Assembly: GCF_000381965.1 (NCBI RefSeq)
Contig: NZ_KB908462.1
Coordinates: 62,001-126,000, forward strand
Source: Oceanimonas smirnovii ATCC BAA-899
GTDB taxonomy: Bacteria; Pseudomonadota; Gammaproteobacteria; Enterobacterales; Aeromonadaceae
Length of the DNA: 64,000 nucleotides
Direction of reading: 5' to 3'
Shown here: positions 18,031-26,530 of the stretch, one piece after another
How positions within the stretch are numbered: position 1 is the first letter of the stretch
Layout of the letters: the number at the start of each line of letters is the position of its first letter
The notes under the pieces: generated by a model
Databases searched by the model: none
The model's input: only the letters and a program-made list of their open reading frames with translations
Told to the model about the DNA's origin: nothing
Position numbers and translations under genes: made by a program

Positions 18031-18086
18031 GTTATTTTTACCGTAACAGGGTTTTATTTACCCTACTCAAACAGGGTGAAAAATAC
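18031..18086 (+). promoter_or_regulatory. Three NorR-type enhancer boxes
   Basis: Three GT-N7-AC sites at 18031-18041, 18051-18061 and 18076-18086, each with an A/T-rich core, 43 to 98 bp upstream of the -24 element. Three such sites are what the E. coli norVW enhancer has. Confidence 0.75.
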
Positions 18087-18128
18087 CATCAAAAATCCAT
18101 AACCCATTAAAATCAGCAACTTAAAAAG

Positions 18129-18143
18129 TGGCATGCAATTTGC
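18129..18143 (+). promoter_or_regulatory. Sigma-54 promoter of ytfE-norB
   Basis: TGGCATG-CAAT-TTGC with the invariant GG (18130-18131) and GC (18142-18143) ten bases apart, close to the consensus TGGCACG-N4-TTGC. Confidence 0.85.
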
Positions 18144-18183
18144 CAATTACAGAGCAAGGGTAACATGAACAAGGAGCCACATC

Positions 18184-18861
18184 ATGAGCCTGCTCAACCA
18201 TTCCCTGGGCGCACTGGCCCGGGATATTCCGGGAGCCACCCGGGTGTTTCATCATTACCGGCTGGATTACTGCTGCGGCGGCAACATGTTGTTAAGCGAG
18301 GCACTGGCCGAGCGCGGGCTGGATGCCGCCGAGGTCATTGCCCGGCTGGAAGCCCTGCCCGCCCGCAACGAAGACGACACCAACTGGGCCGAGGCCGGCA
18401 CCGGTGAGCTGATTGACCATATTCTGGCACGCTACCATGAGGTGCATCGCCAGCAGCTGGCAGAACTCACCGGGCTGGCCCGCCGGGTGGAAGCGGTACA
18501 TGAAGAGCATCCGCTCTGCCCCAAGGGGCTGGCGGATCATCTTGAGGGCATGGGCCAGGAGCTGGAAAGCCACATGCAGAAAGAGGAGCAGATTTTGTTC
18601 CCCATGCTGCGCCGGGGCCTGTTTGCTCCCGCCCAGGGGCCGATCAGCGTGATGCGCATGGAGCACAACGACCATGGCCAGGCCCTGGCCCGCCTGCTGG
18701 AGCTGACCAATCACCTTGCCCTGCCCGCCGATGCCTGCGGCAGCTGGCAGGCGCTGTATGCGGGCATTGAGGAGCTGCAGAACGACCTGATGCAGCACAT
18801 TCATCTGGAAAACAACCTTCTCTTTTCCCCTTCCCGGCACCAGGAGGTGCAACATGGCTAA
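18184..18861 (+). CDS. ytfE: Di-iron iron-sulfur cluster repair protein YtfE (RIC)
   Basis: 225-residue cytoplasmic RIC protein that restores iron-sulfur clusters damaged by NO or oxidants. The N-terminal ScdA-like domain carries the YCCGG motif. The C-terminal hemerythrin-like four-helix domain shows the iron ligands in HILARYHEVH, ESHMQKEEQILFP, MRMEHNDHG and MQHIHLENNLLFP. It starts at ATG 18184, after AAGGAG, behind a sigma-54 promoter, and overlaps norB by eight bases. Co-expression with nitric oxide reductase under NorR makes a compact detoxify-and-repair unit. Confidence 0.95.
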   Translation: MSLLNHSLGALARDIPGATRVFHHYRLDYCCGGNMLLSEALAERGLDAAEVIARLEALPARNEDDTNWAEAGTGELIDHILARYHEVHRQQLAELTGLARRVEAVHEEHPLCPKGLADHLEGMGQELESHMQKEEQILFPMLRRGLFAPAQGPISVMRMEHNDHGQALARLLELTNHLALPADACGSWQALYAGIEELQNDLMQHIHLENNLLFSPSRHQEVQHG

Positions 18862-21154
18862 CTATCGTCGCCTTTGGCTACTGTTATTGGTGGTTGTTGG
18901 CATTACTTTTGCCATTCTTGGCTATTTTGGCCGTGAAGTGTATCGGACGGCCCCACCCATTCCCGCTCAGGTAGTGACCGAAAACGGTACCCTGCTTACC
19001 ACCCACGACGGCATTCTCGACGGCCAGACCGCCTGGCAGTCGGTGGGCGGCATGCAGCTGGGCTCGGTGTGGGGTCATGGTGCCTATCAGGCACCGGACT
19101 GGACTGCCGACTGGCTGCACCGGGAGCTGGTAGCCTGGCTGGAGCTGGCCGCTCAGGATGAATTTGGCACCGCTTATGCCAATCTTGAGGGTGATCAGCA
19201 AGCCATGCTGCAACACCGCTTAAAGCAGGAATATCGCACCAACAGCTACGATGCTGAGGCTGACGTACTGGTGCTGTCTGAGCGCCGTGCCCAGGCCATG
19301 GCCGATACCGCTGCCTATTACGACAAACTGTTCAGTGATGACCCTGCCCTGCGCGGCACTCGCCAGAGCTTTGCCATGAAGGAGAACACCCTGCCAAGCG
19401 CCGAGCGCCGGGCCGATATGACCAATTTCTTCTTCTGGACCGCCTGGGCCGCCGCCACCGAGCGCCCAGACAGTGAAGCCACCTATACCAACAACTGGCC
19501 GCACGAGCCGCTGATCGGCAACAAGCCCACCGCCGAGAACATTGTCTGGTCCATTGCCAGCGTGGTGCTGCTGATTGCCGGTGTGGGCGGTCTGGTGTGG
19601 GCCTGGGCTTTTCTGCGCAAGGAAGACGAAGCCGACCCTGAGCCGCCGGCAAAGGATCCGCTCACCACCTTCACCCTTACTGCATCTCAAAAGGCACTGG
19701 GCAAATATGTGTTTCTGGTGGTGGCCCTGTTTACCTTTCAGGTGCTGCTGGGTGGCGCCACTGCCCACTACACGGTGGAAGGTCAGCATTTTTACGGCAT
19801 TGAGCTGTCGAAGTGGTTCCCCTACACACTGCTGCGCACCTGGCACATTCAGAGCGCCCTGTTCTGGATTGCCACCGGCTTTCTCGCCGCCGGCCTGTTC
19901 CTCGCACCCATCATCAACGGCGGCAAGGATCCCAAATATCAGGCACTGGGGGTAAACGTGCTGTTCTGGGCGCTGGTGGCGGTGGTGGTGGGCAGCTTTG
20001 TTGGCAACTATCTGGCCATTGCGCAAATTATGCCTGCCAACCTCAACTTCTGGCTGGGGCATCAGGGCTATGAATATGTGGATCTGGGCCGGCTGTGGCA
20101 GATTGGCAAGTTCACCGGCATAGTGCTGTGGCTGGTGCTGATGCTGCGCGGTGTGGTGCCGGCGCTGCGTCAGCCCGGTGATCGCCACCTGCTGGCGCTG
20201 CTCACCGCCTCCTGCGCAGCCATTGGCCTCTTCTACGGTGCCGGCTTCTTCTACGGCGAACGCACCCATATCTCGGTCATGGAATACTGGCGCTGGTGGA
20301 TTGTGCATCTGTGGGTGGAAGGCTTCTTTGAAGTGTTCGCCACCACGGCGCTGGCCTTTATCTTCTGCAGCATGGGTCTGGTGTCCCGCCGTGCCGCCAC
20401 CACCGCCAGCCTGGCCTCGGCCTCGCTGTTTATGCTGGGCGGCATTCCCGGCACCTTCCACCACCTGTATTTCTCCGGCACCACCACCCCGGTGATGGCG
20501 GTGGGCGCCACCTTCAGCGCCCTGGAAGTGGTGCCGCTGGTGGTGCTGGGTTATGAGGCCTGGGAAAACTGGCGGCTGAAGAACAGCGCCCCCTGGATGG
20601 AAAACGTAAGATGGCCGCTGATGTTCTTTGTGGCAGTAGCCTTCTGGAACATGCTGGGTGCCGGTGTGCTGGGCTTTATGATCAACCCCCCGGTGGCGCT
20701 CTATTACATTCAGGGTCTGAACACCACGCCCACTCACGCTCATGCCGCCCTGTTTGGTGTGTATGGTTTCCTGGCGCTGGGCTTTGCCCTGCTTGTGCTG
20801 CGCTACATTCGCCCCAATCTGGTATTCAGCGAGTCACTGATGAAAACCGCCTTCTGGTGGATGAACGGCGGCCTGGCACTGATGCTGTTTACCAGCGTGC
20901 TGCCGGTGGGTGTCATTCAGTTTGTGGCCAGCGCCAGCGAAGGCCTCTGGTATGCCCGCAGCGAAAGCTTTATGCAGCAGGGCCTGCTGCAAACCCTGCG
21001 CTGGGTGCGCACCTTTGGTGACGTGGTGTTCATCGTCGGCGCCCTGGCGGTGACCTGGCAGGTGATCATCGGCCTGCGCCAGCCCGCCGGCCACGCCACC
21101 AGTCTGGCCATTGAGCCCCAGGAGTGCGATGTGCCCGAGCTGATGAGCAAATAA
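18854..21154 (+). CDS. norB: Quinol-dependent nitric oxide reductase NorB (qNOR)
   Basis: 766-residue single-subunit NO reductase of the haem-copper oxidase superfamily; it reduces 2 NO to N2O with electrons from quinol. The long N-terminal part (to about residue 220) is the NorC-like extension typical of qNOR and lacks a CxxCH haem c site. The catalytic part has about twelve spans with the haem and FeB histidines in RTWHIQSALFW, WRWWIVHLWVEGFFE, IPGTFHHLYFSG and THAHAALFGVYGF. ATG 18854 overlaps the ytfE stop. With NorR control and no other denitrification genes nearby, protection against NO is the likely job, although a role in denitrification elsewhere in the genome is possible. Confidence 0.96.
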   Translation: MANYRRLWLLLLVVVGITFAILGYFGREVYRTAPPIPAQVVTENGTLLTTHDGILDGQTAWQSVGGMQLGSVWGHGAYQAPDWTADWLHRELVAWLELAAQDEFGTAYANLEGDQQAMLQHRLKQEYRTNSYDAEADVLVLSERRAQAMADTAAYYDKLFSDDPALRGTRQSFAMKENTLPSAERRADMTNFFFWTAWAAATERPDSEATYTNNWPHEPLIGNKPTAENIVWSIASVVLLIAGVGGLVWAWAFLRKEDEADPEPPAKDPLTTFTLTASQKALGKYVFLVVALFTFQVLLGGATAHYTVEGQHFYGIELSKWFPYTLLRTWHIQSALFWIATGFLAAGLFLAPIINGGKDPKYQALGVNVLFWALVAVVVGSFVGNYLAIAQIMPANLNFWLGHQGYEYVDLGRLWQIGKFTGIVLWLVLMLRGVVPALRQPGDRHLLALLTASCAAIGLFYGAGFFYGERTHISVMEYWRWWIVHLWVEGFFEVFATTALAFIFCSMGLVSRRAATTASLASASLFMLGGIPGTFHHLYFSGTTTPVMAVGATFSALEVVPLVVLGYEAWENWRLKNSAPWMENVRWPLMFFVAVAFWNMLGAGVLGFMINPPVALYYIQGLNTTPTHAHAALFGVYGFLALGFALLVLRYIRPNLVFSESLMKTAFWWMNGGLALMLFTSVLPVGVIQFVASASEGLWYARSESFMQQGLLQTLRWVRTFGDVVFIVGALAVTWQVIIGLRQPAGHATSLAIEPQECDVPELMSK

Positions 21155-21173
21155 TTTCTTCGGTTCTGCTCTT

Positions 21174-21195
21174 GCCCCGCCTGGCGGGGCCTTTA
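21174..21195 (+). terminator. norB terminator
   Basis: Stem GCCCCGC / GCGGGGC followed by CTTTATT. It lies directly before the convergent diguanylate cyclase stop. Confidence 0.75.
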
Positions 21196-22185
21196 TTATC
21201 CGGTATGCCGGCTGCGTTCATTTAATCCTATATGAGCCACCACAGGGGCTGCATTAAAAGCCATACCGCGTTTGCCCGCGCGTTTTACCTGATACATGGC
21301 GGCATCGGCCCGGGCCATGACATCGGCAAAATCATCCTGCTCACGCACGCCTTCCACTCCCATGCTCATGCCCACAGAGGCCTCGCCGTTATCCAGTTCA
21401 AAGGGTGTATCCAGGCAGTCGATGCAGGCCTGCGCCAGCGGCTGGGTTTGAGGATTCTGTAATGCCCAGGGCAACAACAACACAAACTCATCGCCACCCA
21501 AGCGTCCCAGCACCCCTTCCGGCGGGCACAGGCCGCGCAGCCGCTCGGCCAGCTGTATCAGCAGCCTGTCACCGGCACGGTGGCCCAGGGTGTCGTTGAC
21601 CTGTTTGAAGTCGTCGAGATCAATAAAGCACAGGGTCAGCGCGCCTTCGCTTTTAAGCGCCTTGAAGCGTTCAATCAGGCCGCCGCGGTTGAGCAGACCG
21701 GTAAGCGGATCCTTGTGCGCCAGGCGTGAAAGAGCAAGCTCGTACTCCTTTTCCTGAGTGATATCGATATGGGTGCCCATCACGCGCAGCGGCCGGCCCT
21801 GTTCGTCGCGCTCTACTACCCGGCCCCTGTCCTGCACCCAGGTAATGGCACCATTCTTGGCCACCATGCGGTGTTGCACTTCATAAAATTCACTGCGCCC
21901 GTGCAGGTGCTCAAAAAAGTTGTTGAGCACTTCTTCCCGGTCTTCCGGGTGCAGGTGCGACTTCCACACCTCAAAGCTGGCTTCTATTTCCTTGGGCTGA
22001 AAGCCCAGCATGGCACCCCAGCGCCGGTTAAAGATAACCAGCTTGCCGCTGGGCACATGCAGCTGCCACACGCACAGGCCGGTGCCGTCCATGGCCGCTT
22101 CCAGTTTTTCCCGGGCATCGGCGGCAATGCGCTTTAGTCGTTCGTTTTCAACCTGCAGCCGAAGCAGTTCTCGCGCGCTGTTCAT
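21196..22185 (-). CDS. PAS-GGDEF diguanylate cyclase
   Basis: 329-residue protein with a short N-terminal coiled coil (about 1-30), a PAS/PAC sensor (about 31-150, ending THIDITQEKEYELALSRL) and a GGDEF domain with the intact signature RLGGDEF (GGDEF at 230-234). The product-inhibition RxxD site normally just before the signature is absent (PPEGVLG). It should make cyclic di-GMP, probably without feedback inhibition. No membrane span is seen. It starts four bases after the stop of the EAL gene, so the synthesising and degrading enzymes are translationally linked. Confidence 0.9.
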   Translation of the reverse strand: MNSARELLRLQVENERLKRIAADAREKLEAAMDGTGLCVWQLHVPSGKLVIFNRRWGAMLGFQPKEIEASFEVWKSHLHPEDREEVLNNFFEHLHGRSEFYEVQHRMVAKNGAITWVQDRGRVVERDEQGRPLRVMGTHIDITQEKEYELALSRLAHKDPLTGLLNRGGLIERFKALKSEGALTLCFIDLDDFKQVNDTLGHRAGDRLLIQLAERLRGLCPPEGVLGRLGGDEFVLLLPWALQNPQTQPLAQACIDCLDTPFELDNGEASVGMSMGVEGVREQDDFADVMARADAAMYQVKRAGKRGMAFNAAPVVAHIGLNERSRHTG

Positions 22186-22189
22186 CACG

Positions 22190-22966
22190 CTATCCGGTCG
22201 TCCAGCCCGTTATCTGCTCAAGTCCTGTCAGCTCTTCCAGCATGGGGCGGGCAAACAGGTAGCCCTGCAAATAACGCACACCGGCATTCACCAGATAATC
22301 CCGCTCTTCCACGGTTTCGATGCCTTCGGCCAGCACCAGGGCATTCAGCTCCCGGCATACCCGCTGTACTTCTGCCAGCTGCTGCTGCTTGGCAGGATCG
22401 CGATGAATATCACGAATCATGTCCATATCCAGTTTCACAATGGCGGGCTTGAGGCTGTATAACCACTCTGGGCTGGTAAAACCGGCGCCATAGTCATCAA
22501 TGGCGGTATAAAACCCATAGCGGGCATACGCCTCAAAAATGCGCTTGAGCTTTTGCTGGCTGACAATACGCTCACCTTCAGTCACCTCAAAAATAATCTT
22601 TTTAAGATCAAAACCATACAGCTCAGAGGCCTCTATGGTAGCGCGAATACAGGTGTCCGGATTGTAAATGGCATTGGGCAAAAAGTTGATGCTGAGCAGG
22701 CGATCGCAGCCCAGACGGGCGGCGGTTTCAATGGCCTTAACCCGGCACATCTGATCAAAGTAGTACTTGTTATCGCCCTTGATTTGCTCAAATACCCAAC
22801 CGGCACCCTGCCCTTCCGGCCCGCGCACCAGCGCCTCGTAAGCAAAAATATCCTGTTGCTGCCAGTCAATAATGGGCTGAAAGGCCATGCGAATATCAAA
22901 CCCCAGGGAGTGCCCGCTCAGGCAATCCATGCAGGTTTTCTGCTTTATACGTATCGGAATCTCCAT
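22190..22966 (-). CDS. EAL-domain cyclic di-GMP phosphodiesterase
   Basis: 258-residue stand-alone EAL protein. The signature is YEALVRGP (EAL at 44-46), and the other catalytic acids and ligands are present: SINFLPNAIYNP, IIFEVTEGE, AIDDYGAGF, VKLDMDMIRD, LAEGIETVEE and LQGYLFARP, so it is expected to be active. A short N-terminal segment carries CMDC (residues 12-15), whose spacing could bind metal or form a disulfide. I chose ATG 22966, preceded by AGGTGAG; further in-frame ATGs at 22999 and 23110 lack such a site. It is upstream of the coupled diguanylate cyclase gene. Confidence 0.88.
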   Translation of the reverse strand: MEIPIRIKQKTCMDCLSGHSLGFDIRMAFQPIIDWQQQDIFAYEALVRGPEGQGAGWVFEQIKGDNKYYFDQMCRVKAIETAARLGCDRLLSINFLPNAIYNPDTCIRATIEASELYGFDLKKIIFEVTEGERIVSQQKLKRIFEAYARYGFYTAIDDYGAGFTSPEWLYSLKPAIVKLDMDMIRDIHRDPAKQQQLAEVQRVCRELNALVLAEGIETVEERDYLVNAGVRYLQGYLFARPMLEELTGLEQITGWTTG

Positions 22967-23111
22967 ACTCACCTGTTTCGGTTGCCGCAAAGTTTTCATT
23001 GTAAACCGATTATTGGCCGGTGAGGCGGAGTACGCATAAAAATCACTGAAAGAAAGCGGGATCGGTCTCGGTCTCAGGGGAACCTTGTCCGTCTTTATGC
23101 AGAGTTTCATT

Positions 23112-23498
23112 ATGCTGACCGTATTTTACGATGGCCGCTGTGGCCTGTGCGACCGGGAAATTGCCTTTTACCGCCGGCGGGCAAAATCCGGCTCAGTGCG
23201 CTGGCTCAATATCTGGGATCAGCCACCAGAGCTGGCTGCCGCCGGCCTGACGCCGGCTTTGTGCCTGCAGCAGTTGCATCTGCTGGATGAGCAGCAACAC
23301 CTGCATACCGGCGTAGATGCCTTTTTGCTGTTATGGCAAACCGTGCCTGCGCTTGCCTGGCTGGCGCGCCTTGCCCGCCTGGCACCGGTGCGCTGGCTGC
23401 TGAATGCCGGCTACCGGTTGTTTTTATGCTGGTACCGCCGCCAGCCCCATGTTCAACAATGCACCATTCATACTAATAAGGAACACAATGAAAGCTGA
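23112..23498 (+). CDS. DCC-family (DUF393) thiol-disulfide oxidoreductase-like protein
   Basis: 128-residue DUF393 protein. It begins MLTVFYDGRCGLCDRE, with the family DxxCxxC motif, and contains the conserved LLLWQTVPALAWLARL and C-terminal LFLCWYRRQ. Members are assumed to be thioredoxin-like redox proteins, but activity is rarely shown. The start could also be ATG 23097; no strong ribosome binding site decides. The last codons overlap the start of the FAD-dependent protein by 11 bases, and the two are probably one operon. Confidence 0.85.
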   Translation: MLTVFYDGRCGLCDREIAFYRRRAKSGSVRWLNIWDQPPELAAAGLTPALCLQQLHLLDEQQHLHTGVDAFLLLWQTVPALAWLARLARLAPVRWLLNAGYRLFLCWYRRQPHVQQCTIHTNKEHNES

Positions 23499-24486
23499 CA
23501 TTGCCATTATCGGTGCCGGTCTGGCCGGTTTAACCCTGGCCCGGGAACTGAGCGAACACGCCAACATCAGCCTGTTTGAAAAGGCCCGGGGGCTGGGCGG
23601 ACGCATGTCTACCCGCCGCCGCGATGAGCATCGCTGGGATCATGGTGCCCAGTTTTTTACCGCCCGCTCCCGTGCTTTCAAGGCACTGCTCAAGCCCTTT
23701 ATTGCCAGCGGTGACGTGGTGGAGTGGCAACCCAATATCACCACCCTTTCCCCTTGTCAGCCCGCTTACAAGCGCCCCTGGTTTGAGCCTCATTATGTGG
23801 CCGCACCGGGCATGAACAGCCTGCTCAAGGCCATGAGTCCGGGGCTGAACATTGCTCTGCAAACCCGGGTTGAAACCCTGCAGCAGCACAATGGCAAGTG
23901 GCGGCTGCTGGATGACCAAGGGGCGGAGCTGGGCGAGTTTGACTGGGTAATCAGCTCGGCACCGCTGCCGCAAACTCAAGTGCTCTTGCCCTTTGCGCCC
24001 GACACCTGGGCCGATTTTGGCATGCTGCCCTGCTACGCCCTGATGCTGAAAGTCAACGACAGTGATCTGCCGGTGTGGGATGCAGCCAAAGTGAATGATT
24101 CTTCCTTGCGCTGGATTGCCTTTAACCATCGCCTGCCCGGCCGCAACAGGGAGCTGGGTGCTGTGGTGGCTCACAGCACCGCCGACTGGGCTGCTACCCA
24201 TCTGGAAGACTGTCAGGATACGGTACGGAACCAGCTGACCGCCGAATTCTGCGCACTGACCGGCGTCAGCCCGCAAGCCGTACAGGAAGCACAGCTGCAC
24301 CGCTGGCGCTATGCTCTGGCCACAGAAGTAACCAAGAATGCGCTGGGGCATGATCCTTCGGGGTATGTGCTGGACAGCGAGCGCAAGCTGGCTGCCTGTG
24401 GTGATTGGTGCCTGGGGGGCCGGGTAGAAGCCGCCTTTACCAGCGCTCACCAGCTGGCCGCCCGTTTAAAACAGCAGGGCTTCTGA
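23488..24486 (+). CDS. FAD-dependent amine-oxidase/renalase-like protein
   Basis: 332-residue flavoprotein of the renalase-like branch of the amine oxidase superfamily. It has the dinucleotide fold IIGAGLAGLTLA at the N-terminus, EKARGLGGRMSTRR (ribose/pyrophosphate loop), HGAQFFTARS, and the C-terminal CGDWCLGGRVEAAFTS that covers the flavin. Bacterial homologues oxidise mis-reduced NAD(P)H forms in some cases; here the substrate is unknown. ATG 23488 has AAGGA at 23478-23482 and overlaps the upstream DCC-family gene. Confidence 0.85.
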   Translation: MKADIAIIGAGLAGLTLARELSEHANISLFEKARGLGGRMSTRRRDEHRWDHGAQFFTARSRAFKALLKPFIASGDVVEWQPNITTLSPCQPAYKRPWFEPHYVAAPGMNSLLKAMSPGLNIALQTRVETLQQHNGKWRLLDDQGAELGEFDWVISSAPLPQTQVLLPFAPDTWADFGMLPCYALMLKVNDSDLPVWDAAKVNDSSLRWIAFNHRLPGRNRELGAVVAHSTADWAATHLEDCQDTVRNQLTAEFCALTGVSPQAVQEAQLHRWRYALATEVTKNALGHDPSGYVLDSERKLAACGDWCLGGRVEAAFTSAHQLAARLKQQGF

Positions 24487-24582
24487 CCTGCCGCGCAAAA
24501 TATGACAGGCGAATGACAACGGCGTTGACATGCGAAGGTCCGTATATAAGATGAGCGCATTATCAAGAATACGGGCCTTGCC

Positions 24583-24996
24583 ATGACTTCTGTGCTTTTT
24601 GTCTGCCACAGCAACAGCGTGTGCTCCCCCATTGCCGAGGCATTGCTTAATCATCTGGCGGCAGATCGCTACCGGGTAATGAGTGCCGGTGTGCAGCCGG
24701 TGGCCATCGATGCCAATGCGCTGGCCGCGCTGAATAAACTGAACGTTGACACCAGCGGCCTTGAGAGCAAGGGCCTGGATGCGGTTGCCGACGAATATTT
24801 TGATATTGTTGTCAGCCTGTGTGAGCAGGCAGAAGCGGCCGCCGGTGCTGTGCCGGCAGAACGCTTTATGGCCTGGCACTTTACCGACACTCCCTGCTGC
24901 AGCGAAACTGATGCCAGCAAGCTCACCCAGGAAATTTACGAACGTATAAAGTTACTGGTACTGGTACAGGACCGGCAGGAGAAAACCCTGTGGTAA
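24583..24996 (+). CDS. ArsC-like low-molecular-weight phosphatase fold protein with altered P-loop
   Basis: 137 residues with the fold of thioredoxin-coupled arsenate reductases and small tyrosine phosphatases (VLFVCHSNSVCSPIAEALL, SAGVQP, WHFTDTP). The catalytic loop should read C-x5-R; here it is Cys8-HSNSV-Cys14, so the anion-binding arginine is replaced by cysteine (codon TGC, one transition from CGC). The second redox cysteine of the ArsC triad is also absent after VVSLCEQ. A Cys pair occurs at PCCSE instead. It overlaps the arsR start, so an arsenic-related role is implied, but the canonical reaction is doubtful. It could be a sequencing artefact, a natural inactivation or a changed function. 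Confidence 0.75.
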   Translation: MTSVLFVCHSNSVCSPIAEALLNHLAADRYRVMSAGVQPVAIDANALAALNKLNVDTSGLESKGLDAVADEYFDIVVSLCEQAEAAAGAVPAERFMAWHFTDTPCCSETDASKLTQEIYERIKLLVLVQDRQEKTLW

Positions 24997-25340
24997 CCTC
25001 TCCCCTGTCTTTGTTCAAGGCGCTGGCCGATGATACGCGTCTGCAGCTGGTGCTGCTGATCGTGGCTGAAGGCGAAATCTGCGTGTGTGAAATGACTCAC
25101 GCGCTTAATGAAACCCAGCCCAAAATTTCCCGCCATCTAGCCCTGCTGCGCCAGGCCGGCCTGCTGGCCGACCGCCGCGCCGGCCAGTGGGTGTATTATC
25201 GTCTTGCCGACGATCTGGATAACGGCAGCAAAACACTGCTGCACCAGACCCATCAGCATTTTCAACATTATATTGCACCGGCCCTGAGCCGCCTGGCGAC
25301 AATGGGTAACCGTCCCGAGCGTCAGCAACAGTGCTGTTAA
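24990..25340 (+). CDS. arsR: ArsR-family metalloregulator with As(III)-type site
   Basis: 116-residue winged-helix repressor. The metal site EICVCEM matches the ELCVCDL motif of ArsR proteins that respond to arsenite or antimonite, just ahead of the recognition helix (NETQPKISRHLALLRQAGLL). The C-terminal end carries a further CC pair. The GTG start at 24990 is placed by AGGAGA (24978-24983) and overlaps the end of the arsC-like gene. No ars efflux gene (arsB/acr3) follows, so either the operon is minimal or transport is encoded elsewhere. Confidence 0.88.
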   Translation: MVTSPLSLFKALADDTRLQLVLLIVAEGEICVCEMTHALNETQPKISRHLALLRQAGLLADRRAGQWVYYRLADDLDNGSKTLLHQTHQHFQHYIAPALSRLATMGNRPERQQQCC

Positions 25341-26257
25341 CCTTCCCGGGCTGGCAATATGGTCCACTCTGCCGGTACCGACTGACGCAGATACGACAGC
25401 AGCGCTGCCTGCTTTTTGGGCTGACGGCCAAAGGAGTAGAGTAACCCCACCGGCAACGGCGGCAGCCGCCACTCGGGCAGACAAAGCTGCAAGCGCCCCG
25501 GGTGCGCCTTAAGGTATGCTTCAGCATAGTACTCGGGCAGTACGCCAATGCCCTGCCCGTTGGCAATGGCATCCAGCTGCAGTATGTAATCATCTGCCTT
25601 CAGCCGGGAAGGTAACGGCTGAAAAATATATTCACCTTCATGCTCATGGCGCAGCAAAAGCGCATGATGACGCTCGCTGAGCCTGTCTATCCAGACATGC
25701 TCCGGCAACTCCTGAGGGTGCCGCAGCACACCATGGCGCTGTGCATAATCCGGGCTCATATAAAGTCTGCGCGGCCAGTGGCCAAGCACCTCATGGCGCA
25801 GGCCACACTGAGGATCATCGCCCACCCATAGCCATATTTCATTCTGCCCGGCTTTCGCAGGCGGTGCCCGGGTCTCGCTATAGAGCGAGATGCTCACACC
25901 GGGATAGTCCGCCATAAACTGCTGCAGCACACCAGGAAACCACCCTCTGATACAGCTGCTGTGCACTTTTATGACCAGTTCGCCGCTTATCTCTTCTTTC
26001 AGGTCATCCATGGCCTGACGCCCCTGCTCTGCAAGGTGCAGTATTTGCCGGCTATACCGTTCAAACAATACACCCGCTTCAGTGGCCTGCAGGCGGTTAC
26101 CACGGCGATGCAGCAATGGCTGACCAAGCCGGGACTCCAGCTGACTGAGCCGCCGGCTTAAGGTCGACTTGGGCACACCAAGACGCCGTGCAGCCTCCGT
26201 GAGGCTGCCACAGGCCACCACAGTGACAACGCCTTCCAGCTCAAACAAATCTTGCAT
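25337..26257 (-). CDS. LysR-family transcriptional regulator
   Basis: 306 residues with the standard LysR layout: N-terminal winged helix (VACGSLTEAARRLGVPKSTLSRRLSQLE) and a two-lobed effector domain from about residue 90 (GELVIKVHSS). It converges on arsR with a four-base overlap of the stop codons, and its start faces the TonB receptor gene 273 bp away. Effector and targets are unknown; the divergent receptor is the natural candidate. Confidence 0.9.
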   Translation of the reverse strand: MQDLFELEGVVTVVACGSLTEAARRLGVPKSTLSRRLSQLESRLGQPLLHRRGNRLQATEAGVLFERYSRQILHLAEQGRQAMDDLKEEISGELVIKVHSSCIRGWFPGVLQQFMADYPGVSISLYSETRAPPAKAGQNEIWLWVGDDPQCGLRHEVLGHWPRRLYMSPDYAQRHGVLRHPQELPEHVWIDRLSERHHALLLRHEHEGEYIFQPLPSRLKADDYILQLDAIANGQGIGVLPEYYAEAYLKAHPGRLQLCLPEWRLPPLPVGLLYSFGRQPKKQAALLSYLRQSVPAEWTILPAREG

Positions 26258-26463
26258 AGCGCTCCCATAAAATTATCAACATGACCTGGCAAGCCCGGCT
26301 GCGGGCAACGACGGGCAGCCATTAGCGAATAGAAAAAACACCAGACACCGGCTCCATCACTATCACCCAAAAGCTCAAGGCGCTGTTCCATTAACGGAAT
26401 GAAATGTTCCATTAATTGATGTCACTTTTTGGAAAGGCTTTCTCTACAATGCCAATCGCTTTC

Positions 26464-26482
26464 AATAACAATTATCATTAAC
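26464..26482 (+). promoter_or_regulatory. Fur box before the TonB-dependent receptor
   Basis: AATAACAATTATCATTAAC matches the 19-bp Fur consensus (GATAATGATAATCATTATC) at most positions. It lies 49 bp before the receptor start, so iron-repressed expression is expected. Confidence 0.8.
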
Positions 26483-26530
26483 AAGCTCATTTTTATCGAA
26501 GTCGGCATATTTGTACACAGGAGAGTAGTC

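Noticed and set aside
19220..20743. 507-residue open frame opposite norB
   Set aside because: It is antisense to catalytic parts of qNOR, with unusual composition and no recognised domain.
24525..24550. Promoter TTGACA with TATAAG before the arsC-like gene
   Set aside because: The -35-like box is good, but the spacing of about 14 bases to TATAAG is too short to support a call without further data.
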